From the NCBI GenBank assembly GCA_903821715.1, contig CAIJMB010000051.1, positions 1 to 24,384 on the forward strand: a stretch of DNA of 24,384 nt, given 5' to 3'. The position numbers and the translations under genes are program-made. This DNA is from an uncultured Flavobacteriales bacterium (lineage in GTDB: Bacteria > Bacteroidota > Bacteroidia > Flavobacteriales > Schleiferiaceae). Within the stretch, counting starts at the first letter, position 1; every line of letters begins with the position of its first letter. Below, in pieces: positions 14,336 through 21,023 of the stretch. Under the pieces are notes generated by a model, which worked only from the letters and a program-made list of their open reading frames with translations, made no database searches and was not told the origin of the DNA.

Positions 14336-15409
14336 TTAGAAGCAGCGGTCCCAGAGGCGCTGGGGCCCACAGGCGCAGGTGTCTCCGCCCGAGGCGCGGG
14401 CAAACTGCAGGGCACACGTTAGCTTCGAATTGCCCAAACTATCGATCGACGGATTCGACAGGCCCAAGTACGGACGAAAGATTGACGACTTGCTGCCGAA
14501 GATTCCGGCTCCGCCCTGAATGTTGGTAAAGAACGGTGGGTCCTGGTTGATCGAGTTCGAGGGCTGCGATACCGAAATGTAGGTGGCGAGGTCGTCGCTA
14601 CCGGCGTTGAGGTAGAGCGCCATTCCGCGAAAGAAGCGCACGTTGCCGGTGGCGGGCGCGGGGATGCGCTCCTTCAAAAACGTGTAAAACGTTTGGTAGT
14701 CAATGGTGTTGCTGATGAGTACGTTACCCGAAAGGGTTCCGCCCGTGATGTACGGAAGTGGGTAGCGCACCGTGCGGCGAACCGAATCGGCCTGGCGGCC
14801 CACAGGCATTTCCATGTAGTGAAAGTCCACATAGCCCTGGTACGACCGGGCATTTTTGGCCTGGTACCACTCGAGCTTGTAACCGTTTTTGGAGGCAATG
14901 GCCAACTTGAACGTACCAAAGTACCCTGGCGACTTGAGTTTGATGCTGTCGACACAGGGCGTGGAGGCCGAGGCCAGCACCGGTGCACCTGGCGCCTCGC
15001 GCAAGGTCAGCTCATAGCGGTAGTCGGTGCGACTAGTCAGCTTTGAGAACCCTGGGCGAATGAAGCGGTAGACTTTGTGGCCCACCCCGGTAAAGAGGCC
15101 CGAGTCCTTGGGAATCTCGGTGGTCTCGGTGTAGTTCTCGGTAAAGATCAACGCTCCGTTCGGGCCAAAGGCCTTGAGTTCGGCGACCAAGCTTGGGTAG
15201 TAGAGTGAGTCGGGGTGGTCAAATCCGCCCGCCGGACCATCATCGCCCAAGTAGCTGCGGCCGATGCGCACGTACTGGGTGTCGCTCTTGGGGTTGATGA
15301 CGCCGTAGACCACCGGCACGCGCTCAAAGTCGGCGGTGACGTCAAGGGTGTTGTCGCAGCTGGCGAACACAAGGATTCCGAATAATAAGAGGAGGGCGTG
15401 TCGAAACAT
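14336..15409 (-). CDS. Bacteroidetal surface-type lipoprotein, function unknown
   Basis: A 357-residue protein with a signal peptide and lipobox (VFASC, Cys18), so probably anchored in a membrane. The N-terminal part, FERVPVVYGVINPKSDTQYVRIGRSYLGDD, resembles the first beta-strands of DUF4249-like lipoproteins of Bacteroidota, but I am not certain of the family. The C-terminus contains a CxC-type cluster (GDTCACGPQRLWDRC) with four cysteines in the last 40 residues. I reject a 199-residue in-frame extension to 16006 because it lies antisense to panB and bypasses the signal peptide and the -7 box six bases before 15409. It has its own terminator and seems monocistronic. Confidence 0.75.
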   Translation of the reverse strand: MFRHALLLLFGILVFASCDNTLDVTADFERVPVVYGVINPKSDTQYVRIGRSYLGDDGPAGGFDHPDSLYYPSLVAELKAFGPNGALIFTENYTETTEIPKDSGLFTGVGHKVYRFIRPGFSKLTSRTDYRYELTLREAPGAPVLASASTPCVDSIKLKSPGYFGTFKLAIASKNGYKLEWYQAKNARSYQGYVDFHYMEMPVGRQADSVRRTVRYPLPYITGGTLSGNVLISNTIDYQTFYTFLKERIPAPATGNVRFFRGMALYLNAGSDDLATYISVSQPSNSINQDPPFFTNIQGGAGIFGSKSSIFRPYLGLSNPSIDSLGNSKLTCALQFARASGGDTCACGPQRLWDRCF

Positions 15410-15423
15410 AGACCTCAAAGATA
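15410..15423 (-). promoter_or_regulatory. -7 promoter box of the 14336-15409 lipoprotein gene
   Basis: TATCTTTG on the minus strand (15423-15416) is a perfect TAnnTTTG match, six bases before the ATG at 15409. It fixes the start and excludes the longer ORF. The 45-base spacer is shared with the divergent panB promoter. Confidence 0.7.
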
Positions 15424-15442
15424 GCAAAGCGGGGCCCTCGCC

Positions 15443-15454
15443 TACCTTTGCCTC
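15443..15454 (+). promoter_or_regulatory. -7 promoter box of panB, leaderless geometry
   Basis: TACCTTTG at 15443-15450, then CCTC, then the ATG at 15455. The box is identical in sequence and spacing to that of ccmB. Confidence 0.72.
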
Positions 15455-16285
15455 ATGTCGACGCAAAAAAAGACCGGTCCCGAGTCCTTTAAGAAGGTGA
15501 CCACGCATTCGCTGGCCGAATTGAAGCACAGCGGAATCAAAATTTCTATGCTCACCGCCTACGACTACACGTTCGCCAAGCTGGTGGATTCCGCGGGCGT
15601 TGACGTCATTCTTGTGGGCGACTCCGCGAGCAACGTAATGGCGGGCCACGAGACGACCTTGCCCATTACGCTCGACCAAATGATTTACCATGCGTCCAGC
15701 GTGGTACGCGGCGTAGACCGTGCCCTTGTAGTGGTGGATTTGCCCTTTGGCAGCTACCAAGGCAACCCCAAAGAGGCGCTGAGTTCCGCGATTCGAATCA
15801 TGAAAGAGTCGGGCGGCCATTCGGTGAAGCTCGAGGGCGGAAGCGAAGTTGCCGCCACCGTACTGCGCTTGGTGCAGTCGGGGATTCCGGTGATGGGCCA
15901 CCTCGGCCTCACGCCCCAGAGCATTTACCAGTTCGGAACCTACGCGGTGCGTGCCAAAGAAGATGCCGAAGCCACCAAGCTGATCGAGGACGCCCTTGCC
16001 CTGCAAGAGGCTGGCTGCTTTGCGTTGGTTTTAGAAAAAATCCCTGCGACGCTTGCGGCCAAGGTCACCAAGGCGCTGCGGATTCCGACCATCGGAATCG
16101 GTGCCGGTGCCGACGTCGACGGCCAAGTTTTGGTGCTGCACGACATGCTGGGCATGAACACTGAGTTCAATCCGCGCTTCTTGCGCCGCTACGCGCAGCT
16201 GGGCGAAGTAATCCCGGCAGCGATTCGCCAGTACGTAGCCGACGTGCGCGCGCAAGACTTCCCCAACGACCAAGAGCGCTACTGA
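15455..16285 (+). CDS. panB: Ketopantoate hydroxymethyltransferase PanB
   Basis: A 276-residue enzyme that adds a hydroxymethyl group from 5,10-methylene-tetrahydrofolate to 2-oxoisovalerate, giving ketopantoate, the first step to pantothenate and coenzyme A. The metal ligands Asp56 (LVGDS), Asp95 (VVDLPFGSY) and Glu127 (KLEGG) and the catalytic Glu194 (LEKIP) have the same spacing as Asp45, Asp84, Glu114 and Glu181 of E. coli PanB allowing small shifts. The N-terminus is about eleven residues longer than in E. coli. The TGA stop shares one base with the ATG of the RluA gene, so the two are probably coupled. panC and panE are absent from the window. Confidence 0.95.
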   Translation: MSTQKKTGPESFKKVTTHSLAELKHSGIKISMLTAYDYTFAKLVDSAGVDVILVGDSASNVMAGHETTLPITLDQMIYHASSVVRGVDRALVVVDLPFGSYQGNPKEALSSAIRIMKESGGHSVKLEGGSEVAATVLRLVQSGIPVMGHLGLTPQSIYQFGTYAVRAKEDAEATKLIEDALALQEAGCFALVLEKIPATLAAKVTKALRIPTIGIGAGADVDGQVLVLHDMLGMNTEFNPRFLRRYAQLGEVIPAAIRQYVADVRAQDFPNDQERY

Positions 16286-16941
16286 TGACGAGCCCCCGCG
16301 TCCTCTGGGAAGACAACCATCTTTTGATTGTATTCAAGCCCGCGGGCCTGCTGGTCCAGGGCGACGAAACAGGCGATCCCACCCTACTCGACTGGGCCGC
16401 CGAAGACGTGGCGCGCCGCTTTGGCAAGCCGGGTAAGGCGTTTATTGGGCTTCCGCACCGCCTTGACCGCCCCACCAGCGGAATCGTCGTGCTCTGCAAA
16501 ACGTCCAAGTCGCTTGCCCGCATGAACGCGATGTTTGCCGACCGCGGAATTAAAAAAACCTACCAGTGCCTCGTCGAGGGCCACCCCGCCGAGCCCGAAG
16601 CCCGACTCGAGCACATGCTCTGGCGCGACGGAGTGAAAAAGAAGTCGTTTGTCTCGACCCGCAAGGACGCCCAGCGCGCCGTGCTGCACTACAAGGTACT
16701 TGCCGCGGGTGACCGCTACACCCGCGTCGAAGTGGACCTCGAGACCGGGCGCCACCACCAGATCCGCTGCCAAATGCAAGCCATCGGCCACCCGATCAAG
16801 GGCGACCTGAAGTACGGCGGCAAGCGGCCCAACGCCGACGGCGGAATCGACCTATGCGCCCAGCGCATCCAGTTCGAGCACCCGGTCAGCAAAGCCCCGA
16901 TCGACGTCTCGGTCGAGCCGGAGTTCTCGATCTCGTTCTAG
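16285..16941 (+). CDS. RluA-family pseudouridine synthase
   Basis: A 218-residue pseudouridine synthase that isomerises uridine in rRNA or tRNA. The catalytic motif PHRLDRPTSG has Asp61, and the second family motif ETGRHHQIRCQMQAIGHPIKGDLKYGG is present at about 152-178. There is no N-terminal S4 RNA-binding domain, so it is a short RluA/TruC-like form; the exact RNA site cannot be assigned. It is translationally linked to panB (TGATG overlap), a common pairing without an obvious metabolic link. Its 3' end meets the convergent toxin gene with a four-base overlap (16938-16941). Confidence 0.9.
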   Translation: MTSPRVLWEDNHLLIVFKPAGLLVQGDETGDPTLLDWAAEDVARRFGKPGKAFIGLPHRLDRPTSGIVVLCKTSKSLARMNAMFADRGIKKTYQCLVEGHPAEPEARLEHMLWRDGVKKKSFVSTRKDAQRAVLHYKVLAAGDRYTRVEVDLETGRHHQIRCQMQAIGHPIKGDLKYGGKRPNADGGIDLCAQRIQFEHPVSKAPIDVSVEPEFSISF

Positions 16942-17273
16942 TACTTTAGGATTTTAGCGACGGTTTGGTGGACCACGTCCATCACTTCGGGGCCTACGCT
17001 GCCAAGTCGCTGGATTAGGCGCGACCGATCCAGGCTGCGCAGATGAACGACCAGCACTTCGCTAGGAACCGACAATCCATTTTCGGTCGAAGGCTGCAGC
17101 TGCGGGTTGCCCGCATAACCGTGCAGTTTCGACGTCAGTGGGCACACCCAAACCACATTGAGGTGGGCGTTCATCAGATTTCCGCTCACCACCAGCACGG
17201 GGCAAAACCCCGCTTGCTCACTGCCGCGCACGGGATTGAGGTCCGCCGTCCAAAGCTCACCCTGGACGGCCAT
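16938..17273 (-). CDS. MazF/PemK-like toxin with altered catalytic Arg
   Basis: A 111-residue protein of the MazF family of sequence-specific mRNA interferases. It has GELWTADLNPVRGSEQAGFCPVLVVSGNLMN at 5-35, the conserved VCPLTSKL with Thr47 (Thr48 in B. subtilis MazF) and the C-terminal VHLRSLDRSRLIQRLG. The active-site arginine, Arg25 in B. subtilis MazF (in the sequence VRPVLV), is Cys24 here (FCPVLV); the codon is TGC, one transition from CGC. A longer in-frame ORF to 17531 reads through the antitoxin gene and is rejected. The start overlaps the antitoxin gene by 17 bases, as is usual for TA operons. It may be a weakened or dead toxin. Confidence 0.85.
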   Translation of the reverse strand: MAVQGELWTADLNPVRGSEQAGFCPVLVVSGNLMNAHLNVVWVCPLTSKLHGYAGNPQLQPSTENGLSVPSEVLVVHLRSLDRSRLIQRLGSVGPEVMDVVHQTVAKILKY

Positions 17274-17502
17274 CACCGAGCTGCTCAAGGTAGGCGGCCA
17301 TTCCCTCCTCGGCGAGCTGCAGCGTGTCGGGATCTTTTGCCATTCGCTGGTACGACGCGCGGAATTCGGCCTTATCCAACTGTTCAAGGTAAATGCGCAG
17401 GGCCCGCTCGATGAAGCGGTTGCGCGGAAGCCCGTACGCCTCAGCCCGCTGAGCGAGGTCGCGCAGCAGGTCGTCGGGCAAGCTGGTAGTGAAGGCTGGC
17501 AT
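17257..17502 (-). CDS. Ribbon-helix-helix antitoxin
   Basis: An 81-residue protein. The N-terminal 40 residues (MPAFTTSLPDDLLRDLAQRAEAYGLPRNRFIERALRIYLE) have the beta-helix-helix pattern of RHH/CopG-type DNA-binding domains. The rest (DKAEFRASYQRMAKDPDTLQLAEEGMAAYLEQLGD) is helical and acidic and should bind and block the toxin. It is the first gene of the pair and overlaps the toxin by 17 bases. RHH antitoxins usually repress their own operon; a TACGTA-rich palindrome lies 27-49 bases upstream. The start at 17502 is fixed by a -7 box four bases before it. Confidence 0.82.
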   Translation of the reverse strand: MPAFTTSLPDDLLRDLAQRAEAYGLPRNRFIERALRIYLEQLDKAEFRASYQRMAKDPDTLQLAEEGMAAYLEQLGDGRPG

Positions 17503-17514
17503 AGGCCAAAAGTA
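17503..17514 (-). promoter_or_regulatory. -7 promoter box of the toxin-antitoxin operon, leaderless geometry
   Basis: TACTTTTG on the minus strand (17514-17507), then GCCT, then the ATG at 17502. A perfect -7 match with the same four-base gap as corA, ccmB and panB. Confidence 0.7.
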
Positions 17515-17528
17515 CACTGAATTGATGT

Positions 17529-17551
17529 CATACGTACGTTTTATACGTATG
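17529..17551. promoter_or_regulatory. Palindromic candidate operator of the antitoxin
   Basis: CATACGTA (17529-17536) and TACGTATG (17544-17551) form a perfect 8-bp inverted repeat with seven bases between, and a further ACGT lies at 17535-17538. It sits where the -33 region of the toxin-antitoxin promoter should be, a natural place for RHH repression. A similar word, CTACGTATC, at 17583-17591 runs into the nlpC -7 box. Confidence 0.55.
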
Positions 17552-17587
17552 CAAATGCTTAACCGAGTACCGAAGCCCGAACCTACG

Positions 17588-17599
17588 TATCTTCGGGGC
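17588..17599 (+). promoter_or_regulatory. -7 promoter box of the NlpC/P60 gene, leaderless geometry
   Basis: TATCTTCG at 17588-17595, then GGGC, then the ATG at 17600. It supports 17600 as the start rather than the upstream in-frame ATG at 17489, which would overlap the antitoxin gene. Confidence 0.65.
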
Positions 17600-18370
17600 A
17601 TGTTCGGCAGCTTTCCGTTCAGCCTCACCCCGATGCGCCGCGAACCCGCGCACCGCAGCGAAATGGTCAATCAAGGCCTATTCGGTGAAGTGTTTGAAAT
17701 CCTAGGCCACGAGCGCGAGTGGAGCCACATTCGCCTCGGACACGACGGCTATGAGGGATGGGTCCTCACCCAGCAAACCGCCGAACTCAGTCGCGAATCC
17801 TACCGCAGCCAACTCGACCGACCCCAACCCGTGGTCGCCAGTGCCGTCGACCTCGTCGACCACCTTCAGCCCATGAAGAGCCGCACCGTGGTCGCCGGAT
17901 CTTTTCTGCCTTTTTTGGATGGCGACCAACTCGAACTCGGCGACGAATCCTACGCCTACCAAGGCCCGTTGGCCGACCAAAACCCTTCGCGCGACGGGAT
18001 CGTTCGCCACGCGTTCACCTTTTTGAACGCACCCTACCTCTGGGGAGGCCGCAGCGCCTTTGGGATCGACTGCAGCGGACTTACCCAAGTTTCGTTCCGC
18101 ATGTCGGGAATCAACCTGTTGCGCGACGCCCACCAGCAGGCCAACCAGGGCCAGGTCGTGGACTTTCTCGAAGAGGCGCTCGAGGGGGACCTTGCCTTTT
18201 TTGACAACGAAGAGGGCCGAATCACCCACGTTGGAATTGTGCTAAGCGAGCACCGAATTCTGCACGCGAGCGGTTCTGTTCGCGTTGACGCCCTCGACCC
18301 CAGCGGAATCTACAACGCCGACCTCGGCCGCCACACCCACCGACTGCGGATCATTAAACGCTTCGTGTAG
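17600..18370 (+). CDS. SH3-domain NlpC/P60 peptidoglycan hydrolase
   Basis: A 256-residue cysteine peptidase. The N-terminal 65 residues look like a bacterial SH3 domain (VNQGLFGEVFEILGHEREWSHIRLGHDGYEGWV), which usually binds cell-wall peptides. A second SH3-like stretch may follow near 80-125. The C-terminal NlpC/P60 domain has the catalytic triad: Cys158 (FGIDCSGLTQ), His210 (ITHVGIVL) and His222 (ILHASGSVRVD). Enzymes of this kind cut gamma-D-Glu-diaminopimelate bonds in peptidoglycan or released muropeptides. There is no signal peptide with the chosen start, so it may work in the cytoplasm on recycled peptides. The MFS gene starts one base after its stop. Confidence 0.88.
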   Translation: MFGSFPFSLTPMRREPAHRSEMVNQGLFGEVFEILGHEREWSHIRLGHDGYEGWVLTQQTAELSRESYRSQLDRPQPVVASAVDLVDHLQPMKSRTVVAGSFLPFLDGDQLELGDESYAYQGPLADQNPSRDGIVRHAFTFLNAPYLWGGRSAFGIDCSGLTQVSFRMSGINLLRDAHQQANQGQVVDFLEEALEGDLAFFDNEEGRITHVGIVLSEHRILHASGSVRVDALDPSGIYNADLGRHTHRLRIIKRFV

Positions 18371-18371
18371 C

Positions 18372-19583
18372 ATGCCGTCCCAAAGCGTGTGGCGCAGCGC
18401 CGCCGTATGGGTCGCCGCCTTGGGCTACTTCGTCGACATCTACGATTTGCTGCTGTTCAGCATCGTACGGGTTCCGTCGCTCGACGACCTCGGCGTCGCG
18501 AATTCGTTTGAAAGCGGCCTCCTTATCATCAACGTCCAAATGTTTGGCTTGATGCTGGGCGGAATCCTTTGGGGCGTCCTCGGCGACCGCCTGGGCCGCA
18601 CCCGCGTACTCTTTATGTCCATTTTGATTTACTCCGCCGGAAACCTCGCCAACGGCTTCGTTCAGAACGAACTGCAGTACGCCATCGTGCGGTTTTTGGC
18701 CGGAATCGGCCTAGCCGGCGAGCTCGGCGCGGGCATCACGTTGGTCAGCGAACTGCTCCCTGCTGCCAAGCGCGGAATCGGCACCTCTCTCGTCGCGGGT
18801 ATCGGCCTTTTGGGCGCAGTCGCTGCGTTTTTTGTCGCCCAAGCCGTGGAATGGCGCACCGCCTACTTCATCGGGGGCGGAATGGGCCTAAGCCTGCTGC
18901 TTTTGCGGCTTAAAGTGCTGGATTCCGGACTCTTTCACCAGACCGCTGCGCGTACCGACGTGGTGCGGGGAAGCCTATTTCAGCTCTTTCGCACCCGTGA
19001 ACGCAGCATGCGCTACCTGCGCAGCGTCCTGATCGGCCTGCCGACCTGGTTTGTCATCGGAATCCTCGTGAGCTTCAGCCGCGAATTCGCCGTACACCTT
19101 GGCATCACCGAGGCCATTGATCCGGGCCGCGGAATCCTTTATGCGTATGCCGCGATTTCGGCGGGCGACATCCTCATCGGGCTGCTCAGTCAAGCGCTTA
19201 AATCGCGTAAAAAAGCGCTGTACGTGTTCTACGCGATTACGGCGTTGGGAATGCTTCGCTTTTTCACCGCCTCGACCGCCAACGAACTCTACTGGGCCTG
19301 CGGAATCATGGGCTTCGGCACCGGATTCTGGGCCCTTTTTGTGACGGTGGGCGCCGAAAACTTCGGAACCAACCTGCGCGCCACCGCCGCCACGACGATT
19401 CCGAATATGGTTCGTGGGTCGCTCAACCTCATTTCAGCGCTGTTTTTGTGGCTTACCGCCAAAGCCGGCTACCTCGAGGGCGGAATCCTTACCGCCGTGA
19501 TCGTCTTTGCCGTCACCCTTTGGGCTGCAGCAGGATTGGCCGAGACCTTTGGCCGCGACCTAGACTTTGTCGAAAAGGACTGA
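18372..19583 (+). CDS. MFS transporter
   Basis: A 403-residue major facilitator with about twelve hydrophobic segments. The loop 2-3 signature is GDRLGRTRVLF (71-81), TM1 contains GYFVDIYDLLLFSIVR with Asp22 and Asp25, and TM4-5 contains GIGLAGELGAGITLVSELLP. The pattern is closest to the metabolite:H+ symporter and sugar-porter side of the superfamily; the substrate is unknown. I start at ATG 18372, one base after the nlpC stop; an in-frame extension to 18285 overlaps nlpC and is rejected. Co-transcription with an NlpC/P60 hydrolase makes uptake of cell-wall peptides or muropeptides one possibility, which is inference. Confidence 0.87.
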   Translation: MPSQSVWRSAAVWVAALGYFVDIYDLLLFSIVRVPSLDDLGVANSFESGLLIINVQMFGLMLGGILWGVLGDRLGRTRVLFMSILIYSAGNLANGFVQNELQYAIVRFLAGIGLAGELGAGITLVSELLPAAKRGIGTSLVAGIGLLGAVAAFFVAQAVEWRTAYFIGGGMGLSLLLLRLKVLDSGLFHQTAARTDVVRGSLFQLFRTRERSMRYLRSVLIGLPTWFVIGILVSFSREFAVHLGITEAIDPGRGILYAYAAISAGDILIGLLSQALKSRKKALYVFYAITALGMLRFFTASTANELYWACGIMGFGTGFWALFVTVGAENFGTNLRATAATTIPNMVRGSLNLISALFLWLTAKAGYLEGGILTAVIVFAVTLWAAAGLAETFGRDLDFVEKD

Positions 19584-19594
19584 GTTCCGCCCCG

Positions 19595-20014
19595 TTACCG
19601 GCGCTTTTTGGCGGTCTGAAGTTGAATCACCACTTCGTGAAGCGAATCGGCGCGGCGCTGGGCCTTGAGCATTTTGCGCTCTGTAGCGAGGCGTTCGAGG
19701 CGCCATACGTCACGCTGGGTCGCATTCTTAAGTACGCGCTCGTGAAGCGAATCGGCGCGGAGCTGGGCCAACTGAAGCTCGTCTGCCTTGCGTTCGAGCT
19801 CGCGGGCGAGTTCTACCGACGCTTTTTCAGACTGCTCGCCCCAGTTTTCAATAGCCTGCAGGCTGTCGCGCACCGCGAGCACGCGGACGTGGGCCGTGGC
19901 GCTATCTGCACGAAGGCGGTCTACCACCGCAACCTGGCGATCCACGGCCTGCTTCGGCAAGACACAGGATGCGACCGCCACCGCGGCCAAACTGAGAAGA
20001 ATTAAGCTTCGCAC
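19595..20014 (-). CDS. Short coiled-coil lipoprotein, function unknown
   Basis: A 139-residue protein starting with GTG. It has a signal peptide and lipobox (AVASC, Cys17), followed by an almost wholly helical, charged region with heptad-like Leu/Val spacing, so probably a membrane-anchored coiled coil. It has an internal duplication: RADSLHE occurs at 86-92 and 121-127, 35 residues (five heptads) apart, matching a 30-base direct repeat with one mismatch in the DNA. The GTG start is supported by a -7 box four bases upstream. It converges on the MFS gene with an eleven-base gap. It resembles no family I can name. Confidence 0.72.
   Translation of the reverse strand: MRSLILLSLAAVAVASCVLPKQAVDRQVAVVDRLRADSATAHVRVLAVRDSLQAIENWGEQSEKASVELARELERKADELQLAQLRADSLHERVLKNATQRDVWRLERLATERKMLKAQRRADSLHEVVIQLQTAKKRR
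19635..19769. repeat. Intragenic direct repeat, 30 bases, 105 bases apart
   Basis: Positions 19635-19664 and 19740-19769 agree at 29 of 30 bases (mismatch C/A at 19656/19761). The 105-base step keeps the reading frame of the minus-strand coiled-coil lipoprotein and equals five heptads. Confidence 0.9.
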
Positions 20015-20026
20015 GGCCTAAAGGTA
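20015..20026 (-). promoter_or_regulatory. -7 promoter box of the coiled-coil lipoprotein gene
   Basis: TACCTTTA on the minus strand (20026-20019), then GGCC, then the GTG at 20014. One mismatch to TAnnTTTG at the last base. It supports a GTG start. Confidence 0.6.
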
Positions 20027-20036
20027 GGGCGCATCG

Positions 20037-20048
20037 TACCTTCGCTCA
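20037..20048 (+). promoter_or_regulatory. -7 promoter box of mnmH, leaderless geometry
   Basis: TACCTTCG at 20037-20044, then CTCA, then the ATG at 20049. The box lies only ten bases from the divergent lipoprotein box, inside a 34-base spacer. Confidence 0.65.
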
Positions 20049-21023
20049 ATGCCCCTATTTGACGTTCGAAGCCCTTCAGAGTTTGCCAACGGCCATGCGC
20101 CTGGGGCCATTTCGCTGCCCTTGTTCAGCGACGGCGAACGGGCCGAAATCGGAACCGTGTACAAGCAGCAGTCCCCCGCCAAAGCGGTGCGCCTGGGCCT
20201 CAAGTACGCCGGGTTGCGAATGGCTGATTTGGTGGCTGAGGTCGATGCCCGCGTCAAGCGCGACACCACGCCCGTCGAGGTCTACTGCTGGCGCGGGGGC
20301 CAACGCAGCGGATCCGTAGCTTGGTTGCTCGGAACGGCCGGATACGACGTAAATCGCTGGAAAGGCGGCTACAAAGCCTACCGCGGTCGCGTACTCGAAT
20401 CTTGGGGTGCGGAACGGCCCTATGTCGTGCTCGCAGGCCTCACCGGATCGGGCAAAACCGAAGTACTCCGGGCCATGCTCGAACTGGGCGCGCCAGTGCT
20501 CGACCTTGAGGGGTTGGCGAACCATAAGGGTTCCGCATTTGGCCAGATTGGCGAGCTGCCGCAGCCCACTAACGAACAGTTTGAGAACGACGGAGCCGTG
20601 CGCTTGGCCGAGCTCGACGGGCAGCCACGGATTTGGATTGAAGACGAATCGCGATCCATTGGGCGTATTTGGCTGCAGCAGAGCTTTTTTGCGCATAAAA
20701 AATCGGCTCCGGTGGTGCTGCTTGAACGCAGTCTTGACGAACGGATTGAGCGACTGGTGGCGGCCTACGGCCAAGCATCCCGCGAAGAGCTAGCCGAAAC
20801 ATTTGTACGCATTTCAAAGCGTTTGGGGGACCAAAATGCACGGGCCGCCGTGGACCACGTCCAGCAAGGCAACCTGGCTGACGCCGCCCGAATCGCGCTG
20901 CACTACTACGACCGAACCTACGCCGAAAGCGTAGCCGCACGGACCGAAACCATCACCGCCCACATGGACGGTACCGGCAAGAGCGACGCCGAAGTCGCCC
21001 GCGAACTCCAAACACTAGTATGA
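20049..21023 (+). CDS. mnmH: tRNA 2-selenouridine synthase MnmH (SelU/YbbB)
   Basis: A 324-residue enzyme that replaces sulfur of 2-thiouridine at the wobble position of tRNAs by selenium, using selenophosphate and a geranylated intermediate. The N-terminal rhodanese domain runs from FDVRSPSEFANGHAPGA to the active-site Cys80 (VEVYCWRGGQRSGS). The C-terminal P-loop domain has GLTGSGKTE at 130-138. The protein starts almost directly with the rhodanese core, so it lacks a few N-terminal residues seen in E. coli, but the -7 box four bases upstream supports the start. The stop overlaps the selD start (ATGA), giving the classical selU-selD pair. Confidence 0.93.
   Translation: MPLFDVRSPSEFANGHAPGAISLPLFSDGERAEIGTVYKQQSPAKAVRLGLKYAGLRMADLVAEVDARVKRDTTPVEVYCWRGGQRSGSVAWLLGTAGYDVNRWKGGYKAYRGRVLESWGAERPYVVLAGLTGSGKTEVLRAMLELGAPVLDLEGLANHKGSAFGQIGELPQPTNEQFENDGAVRLAELDGQPRIWIEDESRSIGRIWLQQSFFAHKKSAPVVLLERSLDERIERLVAAYGQASREELAETFVRISKRLGDQNARAAVDHVQQGNLADAARIALHYYDRTYAESVAARTETITAHMDGTGKSDAEVARELQTLV

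Noticed and set aside
15410..16006. In-frame N-terminal extension of the minus-strand lipoprotein gene antisense to panB
   Set aside because: It overlaps panB, places the lipoprotein signal peptide in the middle of the protein, and ignores the perfect -7 box six bases before the start at 15409.
17274..17531. In-frame N-terminal extension of the toxin gene
   Set aside because: It reads through the antitoxin gene in another frame; MazF homology begins at 17273.
19448..20005. 185-codon plus-strand ORF opposite the coiled-coil lipoprotein
   Set aside because: The minus-strand frame has a lipobox, heptads and a -7 box at its GTG; the plus frame starts inside the MFS gene in another phase.
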